Shown piece by piece: positions 38,300-44,846 of a stretch of 64,000 bases of DNA. The DNA is from Sphingomonas sp. Leaf357. GTDB taxonomy: Bacteria; Pseudomonadota; Alphaproteobacteria; Sphingomonadales; Sphingomonadaceae. The position numbers and the translations under genes were made by a program. Numbering within the stretch: the first letter of the stretch is position 1; the number at the start of each line of letters is the position of its first letter. The stretch covers positions 186,001 through 250,000 of the forward strand of contig NZ_LMPM01000003.1 in assembly GCF_001423845.1 (NCBI RefSeq), given 5' to 3'. The notes under the pieces were generated by a model that had not been told where the DNA came from, did no database searches, and worked only from the letters and a program-made list of their open reading frames with translations.

Positions 38300-40918
38300 A
38301 TGAAGAAATTCGAATTGTTCGCCGCATCCGCGCTCGCCCTGGTCATCTCGATGCCGGCGGTCGGGCAGACCAACACGCCGTCGCTGCCCTCCGATCCACC
38401 CCGTACCAGCGCATCAAGCGCGCCGGACAATGGCAAGGACGAAGAGATCATCGTCACTGCCACCAAACGCGAACAGACGCTGCAGGACGTGCCGATCTCC
38501 GTTTCCGTCACGTCGCAGGCGACGATCGAACGCGCGCAGATCCGCGATCTGATCGATCTCCAGTCGGTCGTTCCCTCGCTCAAGGTCGCGCAGCTCAACG
38601 CGGTCGGCCAGACCAACTTCATCATCCGTGGCTTCGGCAACGGCAACGGAAACGACGGCATCGAAAGTTCGGTCGGCGTCTTCATCGACGGCGTGTATCG
38701 CTCACGCTCCGCCGCTGGCCTGGACGATCTGCCCGAGATCGAGCGCGTCGAAGTGCTGCGCGGGCCGCAATCCACCTTGTTCGGCAAGAACGTGTCGGCC
38801 GGCGCGATCAGTATTGTCACCAAGAAGCCGTCGTTCGAAGGGGGTGGCAAGGCCGAAATCACCTATGGCAATTTCAACCAGATGCAGGCGCGCGCCACCG
38901 TTACCGGGCCGATCAGCGAAACCATCGCCGTGCGCTTGTCTGGCAGCGTCAATCAGCGCGACGGCTATTTCAGGAATGTTACTACCGGATCCGATGTCAA
39001 CGATCGGAACCGGCACTCGATTCGCGGCGACATATTGTGGCAGCCATCGTCCGATTTCTCACTGCGCGTGATCGCCGACTATAATCTGATCAAGGAACGC
39101 TGCTGCGGCGTGTTGACGATTCTGAACGGGCCGGCAACGCAATTGATCGGCGCGCCGGTTTCGGCCGGTGGCGTAGGCAAGAATATCGGCAATCCGGCGG
39201 CGGTGTTCGACCGCAACGTCATCTTCAACACCAACCCCACCAACCGCGTGCGCGGCGAGGGTATTTCGGCCCAGGCAGACTGGGATGTAGGCTTCGCCAA
39301 GCTGACTTCGATCACCGCGTATCGCAATCAGGTAAATCAGTCGCAACAGGACATCGATTTCACGGCAGCCGATATTTCGAACAATACCACTGCCAATGAA
39401 ATCAAGACCTTCACGCAGGAAATTCGTCTCGCATCGGATGGCAACGGTCCGTTCTCCTGGCTGCTTGGAGGCTTTTATCAGGATGAGAAGCTCGACACCG
39501 GTCGCCGGGTAGCCTTCGGTACAGACGCCCGGACATATCTGAACGCCTTGACCGGTGGCCTGTTGCCGCTGCTGGAGGGCCTGCAAGGCCTGCCGACCGG
39601 CACGTATTTCGCACCAGGCCAAGGCATCACGGACAATTACAAACTCAAGCAGCGCTCGTTCTCGATCTTCGGCCAGGCCGATTACAAGGTTACCGATCGC
39701 CTGACGCTGACCGGCGGCCTGTCGTATCTCAACGACCGCAAGGCGGCGCAATCGGATGTGGTGGTGACCGATCAGTTCTCGCTGCTCAACCTCGAGAATA
39801 TTCCTCGCTTCGGCTTCGTCCCGTTCGCTGCGTTGCCCGCAAGCGTGGCGGGTTGCCTGTTGCAAAAGGGCTATGTGCCGGGCGGCACGGTTCCGGTGAA
39901 CCTGTTCGGATCGTCGCTCGGCTCTCGCCTGCCCGGCCCCGGCTCGGCCCCATGCCCAGCCTCGCGCGCCGGGGTTAACCCGTTCGCTCTGAACGGCGCG
40001 CAATTCTTCTACGCCAACACCGCCAATCATGCGCCGGTCAACTTTCCGAACGCCAACGAATCCGGCATCCTTAAAGGCGACAAGGTCACGTATGCGGCCC
40101 GTGCCGCTTACGATTTCGGCTTCGTCAACGCCTATGCCAGCTATTCGACTGGCTGGAAGGCCGGCGCATACAATCTGTCCTCGGACAGTCGTCCGCCAGA
40201 CGCGAACGGCGTCGGTCGTTCGGCAGCCCCAGAAAACGTCACCGTCTACGAAGCTGGCCTGAAGGCCAAGTTCACCGGCGGCTATTTCAACCTCGCGGTG
40301 TTCAAACAGACGATCAAGGGATTCCAGTCCAACGCCTTCACCGGTCTCGGCTACAGTCTGGTCAATGCCGGCAAGGAGTCGGTCAAGGGCTTCGAGATCG
40401 ATGCCGCGTACCGTCCGATCTCGTTCCTATCCTTCACTGCGGCGGCAACATACCTGGATCCGAAGTTCGACTCCTTCACCGGCGCGGCCTGCGTGAATTA
40501 TGATACGGTCCGCTGCCCGATCAATCCGCTGACCGGGCTGCGCCCCAACTTTCGCGATCTCACCGGTACGGTTCCGGCCGGCATCCCGAAGTGGAGCGTC
40601 TCCACCTCCGCCACGCTCAGCCACGATCTGTCAGACGGCATCAACGCCTACTTGCGGGGCGAATATGACTACACCAGCAAGTTCCAGCTTACCGACACGA
40701 CTCCGCCGGAATTGTCGACTTATGGCCAGAACATCGTCAACGCCAGCATCGGCGTCACTTTCGTGAAGGCCCAGCTTGAGGTGATGGGCTTCGTCCGCAA
40801 CCTGACGCAGGATAATTTCCTGATCTCGACCTTCCCGACCGTGGCGCAGGACGGGAGCTATAGCGGCTATCCCAATCAGCCGCGCACATACGGCATCACG
40901 GTGCGCAAGTCGTTCTGA
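38300..40918 (+). CDS. TonB-dependent outer-membrane receptor
   Basis: An 872-residue protein with a signal peptide (ends AVG, about residue 22) and a TonB-box region DEEIIVTATKREQTLQDVPISVSV. The plug domain follows with GPQSTLFGKNVSAGAISIVTKKP. About 22 beta-strands make the barrel, ending with a C-terminal Phe (YGITVRKSF), the signal for outer-membrane insertion. Sphingomonads have many such receptors for siderophores, vitamins or plant and lignin-derived compounds; the ligand is not evident and no transport genes adjoin. AGGAGAGGGA precedes the ATG at 38300. A strong terminator follows. Confidence 0.92.
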   Translation: MKKFELFAASALALVISMPAVGQTNTPSLPSDPPRTSASSAPDNGKDEEIIVTATKREQTLQDVPISVSVTSQATIERAQIRDLIDLQSVVPSLKVAQLNAVGQTNFIIRGFGNGNGNDGIESSVGVFIDGVYRSRSAAGLDDLPEIERVEVLRGPQSTLFGKNVSAGAISIVTKKPSFEGGGKAEITYGNFNQMQARATVTGPISETIAVRLSGSVNQRDGYFRNVTTGSDVNDRNRHSIRGDILWQPSSDFSLRVIADYNLIKERCCGVLTILNGPATQLIGAPVSAGGVGKNIGNPAAVFDRNVIFNTNPTNRVRGEGISAQADWDVGFAKLTSITAYRNQVNQSQQDIDFTAADISNNTTANEIKTFTQEIRLASDGNGPFSWLLGGFYQDEKLDTGRRVAFGTDARTYLNALTGGLLPLLEGLQGLPTGTYFAPGQGITDNYKLKQRSFSIFGQADYKVTDRLTLTGGLSYLNDRKAAQSDVVVTDQFSLLNLENIPRFGFVPFAALPASVAGCLLQKGYVPGGTVPVNLFGSSLGSRLPGPGSAPCPASRAGVNPFALNGAQFFYANTANHAPVNFPNANESGILKGDKVTYAARAAYDFGFVNAYASYSTGWKAGAYNLSSDSRPPDANGVGRSAAPENVTVYEAGLKAKFTGGYFNLAVFKQTIKGFQSNAFTGLGYSLVNAGKESVKGFEIDAAYRPISFLSFTAAATYLDPKFDSFTGAACVNYDTVRCPINPLTGLRPNFRDLTGTVPAGIPKWSVSTSATLSHDLSDGINAYLRGEYDYTSKFQLTDTTPPELSTYGQNIVNASIGVTFVKAQLEVMGFVRNLTQDNFLISTFPTVAQDGSYSGYPNQPRTYGITVRKSF

Positions 40919-40945
40919 TCCAAGGCTCCAATACTTGAACCTTCT

Positions 40946-40975
40946 GGCCTCCGGCGACAAGCCGGGGGCCTTTTT
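40946..40975 (+). terminator. Intrinsic terminator of the TonB-dependent receptor gene
   Basis: GGCCTCCGGC and GCCGGGGGCC form a ten-base-pair stem (one wobble) with loop GACAA, followed by TTTTT. Confidence 0.9.
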
Positions 40976-41029
40976 CTTGCAACCAACCGACCGCTCCCGC
41001 GCTGTTACTTCGCACAGAGGAGAGCGAGC

Positions 41030-41233
41030 ATGAGCGACCTGAAGAAAGGCGACGAAGTCACTTGGAAATCGCACGGCGGCACCGCGCATGGCCATGTCGA
41101 GAAGAAACAGACCAGCCCCACCACCATCAAGGGTCACAAGGTCGCCGCCACCAAGGATGATCCGCAGTTTATTGTAAGGAGTGACAACGGCGGAAAGGCG
41201 GCGCACAAGGAGGGCGCGCTGAAGAAGGCGTGA
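41030..41233 (+). CDS. DUF2945 (HVA1) small protein
   Basis: A 67-residue basic protein with the DUF2945 pattern: KKGDEVTWKSHGGTAHGHVEKK, then TTIKGHKVAATKDDPQFIVRSDNGGKAAHKEGALKK. The fold is a small tudor/SH3-like barrel. The family is widespread in bacteria and fungi (hypervirulence-associated in name only) with no fixed biochemical role. AGGAGAG lies eight bases before the ATG. It is followed closely by the SWIB protein gene; both are small, positively charged and possibly nucleic-acid associated. Confidence 0.9.
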   Translation: MSDLKKGDEVTWKSHGGTAHGHVEKKQTSPTTIKGHKVAATKDDPQFIVRSDNGGKAAHKEGALKKA

Positions 41234-41273
41234 ATCGATGTCGGCTTGAACGGCACATCAGGAAGGACAATTT

Positions 41274-41552
41274 ATGGCGAAGACCCCAACTGCGGCCGCG
41301 GCCCCCAAGACCGGCGGCATCCATGCCCCCGTCCAGCCGTCGCCCGAGCTCGGTGCGATCGTCGGCAACGACAAGCTGCCGCGCAGCGAAGTGATCTCAA
41401 AGGTCTGGGAGTACATCAAGAAGCACAACCTTCAGAACCCGGAAAACAAGCGTGAAATTCTCGCAGACGAGAAGCTGAAGAAGGTATTCGGTCGCGACAA
41501 GTGCACGATGTTCGAGATGAACAAGTACATCGCGGCGCACCTCAAGGCCTAA
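41274..41552 (+). CDS. SWIB/MDM2-domain small protein
   Basis: A 92-residue protein. An Ala/Pro-rich N-terminus of about 20 residues is followed by a SWIB domain (LGAIVGNDKLPRSEVISKVWEYIKKHNLQ through MFEMNKYIAAHLK). Bacterial stand-alone SWIB proteins resemble those of chlamydiae, where the domain binds DNA-associated proteins; here the role is unknown. AGGAAGGACAATTT precedes the ATG. A good terminator follows. Unlike its neighbours to the right it has typical chromosomal codon use. Confidence 0.92.
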   Translation: MAKTPTAAAAPKTGGIHAPVQPSPELGAIVGNDKLPRSEVISKVWEYIKKHNLQNPENKREILADEKLKKVFGRDKCTMFEMNKYIAAHLKA

Positions 41553-41596
41553 CCGCCGGCGCGGCTCCGCCCGCGTCCGCCAACAGGCACGGAACA

Positions 41597-41627
41597 GGCC
41601 CGGCAGCATCGCTGTCCGGGCCTTTTT
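41597..41627 (+). terminator. Intrinsic terminator of the SWIB gene
   Basis: GGCCCGGCAGC and GCTGTCCGGGCC pair around ATC (one bulge) and are followed by TTTTT. This marks the end of the chromosomal + strand cluster. Confidence 0.9.
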
Positions 41628-41698
41628 CGTTTGGGGAATCGGAAGCAAGCGACGACAGCAGGCGCTCAGTCGGAGGATCGATCGCTCGTGTTTCTCCT

Positions 41699-42100
41699 TT
41701 AATCGCCGCTGATCTCGCCATCGTCATCCGGCAATTTTTCCTTCACACGACGAGAACGGACCTCGCTCAGAACATCTTCCATGTCATAAAGCAGCTGGCG
41801 CCCGACGTCGGTTTTGCCATTGCTGTCGGTAGGATCGTCGGCGAACAACGCCTTGGCCCGCGCGGCCATGTCGATCAGCCGTGCATAGCGATCTTCTCCC
41901 AATTTCTTGCGCACGAGGCCGAACCCCTCCACCAACTGATGGAACCGGCTGTCGATGTTACGGTTCGGGAAAACCCCGGTATCGTCGATGAACGTGGGCG
42001 CCCCCAACACCATCGATCCTATCAGGTCGTTCACCTCGCTGAGCGACGCCGGAATATAGGGATTGGGATTGTGATAAGGATTGGGCCAGGGAATAGTCAT
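41699..42100 (-). CDS. Putative immunity protein partner of the adjacent toxin-like gene
   Basis: A 133-residue, mostly acidic and helical protein (ends EKLPDDDGEISGD), without signal peptide or membrane segment. It starts inside the stop of the upstream gene (ATGA overlap), so the two are translated together. An acidic small protein directly following a large toxin-like gene with a basic C-terminal domain is the usual toxin-immunity layout. I do not recognise the family; the immunity role is inferred from context only. Confidence 0.6.
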   Translation of the reverse strand: MTIPWPNPYHNPNPYIPASLSEVNDLIGSMVLGAPTFIDDTGVFPNRNIDSRFHQLVEGFGLVRKKLGEDRYARLIDMAARAKALFADDPTDSNGKTDVGRQLLYDMEDVLSEVRSRRVKEKLPDDDGEISGD

Positions 42101-43161
42101 CGCTTGGTCTCCGGACGTGAAATAACATAGCTCGATTCCGCCCCCAACTGACGTGGGCGAATAATGACGACGCTACTAGGTCGGAAGTCGGCGTTGAAGA
42201 AACCACGGACTTGCGGCGTCTGCAACGTCTTGCGAGTAAGCGTTACATCATATGCGATATTACCCGCGCGGGCATCGGGTCGCCGATAGGTCAAATCGGT
42301 GCCGGAACTGTCGTCTTCCCTGCGGTTTACACGCACCGGCCCCTTTGCAGCGGAGTCGATCCCCGCCTGATTATAGCGTTCGCGAAGTTCGCCACGCACT
42401 TCGCGATCGATGTAGTTGCCCAACGCTTCCTGCTCAGAAAGGCGAATTTTCAGCTTTCCCGTTCGCAATAACTCTACACCGCGATCGTACGCCTTGTCCG
42501 TCCGCTCTTGGATAAATCGCAATGTCTCGACTTGCAGAGGCCCTATGTCCTGACGGACGCGCAGCAGTACGGCTGCTCGAGTAAACCGAAGTTCGTTCAG
42601 CTTGTTGATATTGCCTTCCACGGTTTCCACCGGGCCAAGGCCCTCATAGTGCCATGTCGGGTCGATCGCCTTGATCTCCCTGATAACCTGTTGTGACTGG
42701 TCATTCAGGATTTCGACCGCCGCGCCATTACCCGGCCCGGTTAGGTCGAAAATATTATCGGCGATCGCGAAAATTGGGCCGGCCGGCGAATTACGCAGGC
42801 CCGGCACCGCCTGTTCCAACGTCATCGGGTCTTCGAATGCCCGGCTATTACTACCGCGACCCGCGGATCCTAGACGTGCAGGAGGCCGGACATTGTTCGC
42901 CTCCGACGATGTAGCTGAGCCTGCTCTGCGGTCGGTTGCCCCAACGCCGCGACCCGGTGTGCTAGAACCCGCCGGCCGAGCATATCTGCTTACCCGCCCG
43001 CGCGGGCCGCCCGGGGCAAACGTGAAACGACCGTTTTCCGGGTCATGCCAGGAATTGAACTTGAGTTCGATGCCGTCGACCTTGCGAACCGAGGGCAGAT
43101 TCCCCGTCCGCAGCCAGGTCGTAAACGCGCGTCGCCGTAGGTCTTCCGATATGTGAACCAT
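42097..43161 (-). CDS. Putative polymorphic toxin with C-terminal nuclease-like domain
   Basis: A 354-residue protein. The N-terminus holds a sphingomonad-type module (FNSWHDPENGRFTFAPGGP, residues 35-53). A Ser/Gly/Arg-rich linker (60-110) follows, then a helical middle. The C-terminal 75 residues are basic, with RRPD (293-296), YDVTLTRKT (304-312) and VRGFFNADFRPSSVVIIRP, reminiscent of restriction-endonuclease-like cores (Asp...Asp-x-Thr-Leu-x-x-Lys). This is an inference, not a firm domain call. ATG at 43161 follows GGCGGGGGCAAC. Its AT content is higher than that of core genes. It is coupled to a small acidic partner gene. Confidence 0.6.
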   Translation of the reverse strand: MVHISEDLRRRAFTTWLRTGNLPSVRKVDGIELKFNSWHDPENGRFTFAPGGPRGRVSRYARPAGSSTPGRGVGATDRRAGSATSSEANNVRPPARLGSAGRGSNSRAFEDPMTLEQAVPGLRNSPAGPIFAIADNIFDLTGPGNGAAVEILNDQSQQVIREIKAIDPTWHYEGLGPVETVEGNINKLNELRFTRAAVLLRVRQDIGPLQVETLRFIQERTDKAYDRGVELLRTGKLKIRLSEQEALGNYIDREVRGELRERYNQAGIDSAAKGPVRVNRREDDSSGTDLTYRRPDARAGNIAYDVTLTRKTLQTPQVRGFFNADFRPSSVVIIRPRQLGAESSYVISRPETKR

Positions 43162-43238
43162 GTTGCCCCCGCCAATCGTCAGGCGAGAACATTTGTGGAA
43201 CGATTTCCAACTTCTCAATCATGCAGAGGTATAATGTT

Positions 43239-43256
43239 CATGCACCAAGGTGCATG
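43239..43256. promoter_or_regulatory. Perfect inverted repeat upstream of the toxin-like gene
   Basis: CATGCACC-AA-GGTGCATG is a perfect 8+2+8 palindrome about 80 bases upstream of the toxin-like gene start and 25 bases from the tRNA-Arg fragment. It could be an operator for control of that pair, or a small hairpin; the sequence alone does not decide. Confidence 0.45.
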
Positions 43257-43279
43257 TGACTCGAGCCGCTTTGCAGGAT

Positions 43280-43326
43280 TGGTGTCCCCGGCGAGATTCG
43301 AACACGCGGCCTACGGTTTAGGAAAC
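43280..43326 (-). repeat. 3' fragment of tRNA-Arg(CCU), probable phage attachment-site scar
   Basis: Read on the minus strand, the sequence from TTTCCTAAACCGT through TTCGAATCTCGCCGGGG to the CCA end matches the anticodon loop (CCT), T loop and 3' acceptor of a tRNA-Arg(CCU). The 5' side of the anticodon stem no longer pairs (bases 43325-43329), and no 5' half exists. The T stem has one mismatch. This is what remains at one end after an integrase inserts DNA into the 3' part of a tRNA gene. Confidence 0.7.
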
Positions 43327-43847
43327 ATCCGTTTACCCACGCAGAACTGCCGTTTTTTGGGCCATTGCCCCGAATCGGTAATCAGGTCGGGAATCACGGG
43401 TTGATCGGGAGGCTTCGCGCCAGCCTCGAAGGCGCGACAATAACCACGAGCTAAGATGCTTTGGGCATGACCGGCGCTACTAAATGAAATGTCCGAAGCG
43501 GCCGAAAAATAAATATTGGAATCGCCGCTCAGCCCTTGCGTTTTTCGGAGGCCAGCTTTGAGCGGCATCACATCTTGAACCGATTGAATCTTTGCCATGA
43601 AATGACTCGTGCGAGCGACGAACCGAGTCCCTAATCTGCCATTTACCGGGTTGCGCCTTTGGGCGAATCGCCACACAGTCCGGGTGTGGGTTCCCATCTC
43701 GAACCCATGGGAATAGTAGGAAGGGTCTCGCAAGAGGCTCAGCGGTTGCGTGTTTAGCAGCGCATCGCGCAAGTCTTGGGTGCCAGCCCTGTCCCTTCCT
43801 ACTGTTCCAATTGATACGCGTAAGCGGTTGTTTACAGCAAGCGGCAT
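43311..43847 (-). CDS. Doubtful phage reading frame running into the tRNA fragment
   Basis: A 178-codon frame with no recognised motif. Its last codons overlap the tRNA-Arg fragment, so if it is a phage gene its C-terminus was created or changed by integration. There is no good ribosome binding site before the ATG at 43847, and the next phage gene ends 57 bases upstream. The composition is not strongly coding. I keep it as a low-confidence hypothetical because otherwise about 580 bases here would be empty. Confidence 0.25.
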   Translation of the reverse strand: MPLAVNNRLRVSIGTVGRDRAGTQDLRDALLNTQPLSLLRDPSYYSHGFEMGTHTRTVWRFAQRRNPVNGRLGTRFVARTSHFMAKIQSVQDVMPLKAGLRKTQGLSGDSNIYFSAASDISFSSAGHAQSILARGYCRAFEAGAKPPDQPVIPDLITDSGQWPKKRQFCVGKRMFPKP

Positions 43848-43866
43848 TTTGACGGGACGGTCAAAA

Positions 43867-43898
43867 AGCCAGATTAAAAGCCAAATTAAAAGTCAGCG
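43867..43898. repeat. Short tandem repeat AGCCA(G/A)ATTAAA
   Basis: AGCCAGATTAAA and AGCCAAATTAAA stand side by side, followed by a partial third unit AGTCAGCG. It lies just after the last membrane-protein gene of the phage late module. Confidence 0.6.
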
Positions 43899-43903
43899 AC
43901 TTA

Positions 43904-44305
43904 TCAGCCCTTCGGATCATCGTCCGGAGGCGTGGTGCTCAGGATCGAGCGCGCCAGATTCTTGATCATCGTCACCCCGGCTGATTTGGCGATGCTGATG
44001 ACGCCCACGCCAAGCGATCCGATCCCGATCCCGGACAGCGTGGCGTTCATAATCCCCAGCCCTCGGTCGGCGACAATCACGCCGGTCAACAGCACGGACA
44101 ACGCCGTCACGAGTAGCTCGAACACCCACACTTTCTTGCGCTTCGATGGCGTCGAGATCGTGATGCCCCGGACGATCAAAGCGGCGAAGCAGGCGCAAAA
44201 GATGGGCATCACCCAACCGATGGGGGAATGGGGAACGGCTGTCATCGTGGCCCCGGATGCAGCGGCGCTTACAACGAGGCCGACGCTGGCAGGGTAGTTG
44301 ATCAC
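43904..44305 (-). CDS. Small phage membrane protein, candidate holin
   Basis: A 133-residue protein with three to four hydrophobic segments (about residues 6-22, 28-45, 64-82, 88-110) and a charged C-terminus ending in TTPPDDDPKG. Size, topology and position at the end of the late operon suit a holin, the membrane pore that times lysis, but no endolysin gene adjoins, so this stays an inference. The start is a GTG at 44305, preceded exactly four bases earlier by TAAATA, which overlaps the stop codon of the previous gene. Confidence 0.6.
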   Translation of the reverse strand: MINYPASVGLVVSAAASGATMTAVPHSPIGWVMPIFCACFAALIVRGITISTPSKRKKVWVFELLVTALSVLLTGVIVADRGLGIMNATLSGIGIGSLGVGVISIAKSAGVTMIKNLARSILSTTPPDDDPKG

Positions 44306-44309
44306 AGAC

Positions 44310-44316
44310 TATTTAT
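44310..44316 (-). promoter_or_regulatory. TAAATA box four bases before a GTG start
   Basis: Reads ATAAATA-GTCT-GTG on the minus strand. The TAA of the box is also the stop of the preceding membrane-protein gene. Same spacing as the boxes before portal, small terminase, gp4-like and tail-fibre genes. Confidence 0.55.
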
Positions 44317-44846
44317 CGGAATGCCATCCCGAGGGTGACGCTACCGGCCAGAGCCGCAGCCAAAATAACCACTGAAATGAACCGTTTAAGGCTGGCCAAT
44401 TTGTGGTCCTGCCAGACGACCGAGGACGGCGAACGGAGGCGCAAGAGGATTTCAGGATAATAGACCCAAAAGGTGGCCATCCAGAACAACACCGGCACCA
44501 AAGACACGGAGTCGAAGACCCGCTTAACCGATAGGATCGTCTGCAAAGTCGCCGGGGCGGCTTCGCCGTATGAGATCATAGAGGCCACCTCTGGCACGCA
44601 TCGCATCGTGGCGGTCACACAGACGGCCAGAACCAACGCTCGCAACGCGGCTGCGGCATCAATGCCAAGCTCGCGATCCTCATAAAGATGAGTGGCCAGC
44701 ATGCCGCCAAGCATAATCGCCAATGACGGAATGACCGTGAGGGAGAATAGGGCAAACCAGAACAGCGTTCCGCTACCGTCGAAGCTCTGCGGGAATGGCG
44801 ATGTGGTGGCGATGTGGAGCGCCTTCTGTGCAATTTGCGTGTGCAT
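44313..44846 (-). CDS. Phage membrane protein with several transmembrane segments
   Basis: A 177-residue protein with about four hydrophobic stretches (residues 28-52, 68-88, 110-130, 150-172). No recognised domain. Its ATG overlaps the stop of the large ejection-protein gene (TGATG), and the candidate holin follows. In P22-like phages small membrane proteins at this place serve lysis or superinfection exclusion; either is possible here. Confidence 0.6.
   Translation of the reverse strand: MHTQIAQKALHIATTSPFPQSFDGSGTLFWFALFSLTVIPSLAIMLGGMLATHLYEDRELGIDAAAALRALVLAVCVTATMRCVPEVASMISYGEAAPATLQTILSVKRVFDSVSLVPVLFWMATFWVYYPEILLRLRSPSSVVWQDHKLASLKRFISVVILAAALAGSVTLGMAFR

Noticed and set aside
43280..43360. 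A complete functional tRNA-Arg gene
   Set aside because: Only the 3' part is present; the 5' acceptor, D arm and 5' anticodon stem are missing and the T stem has a mismatch.
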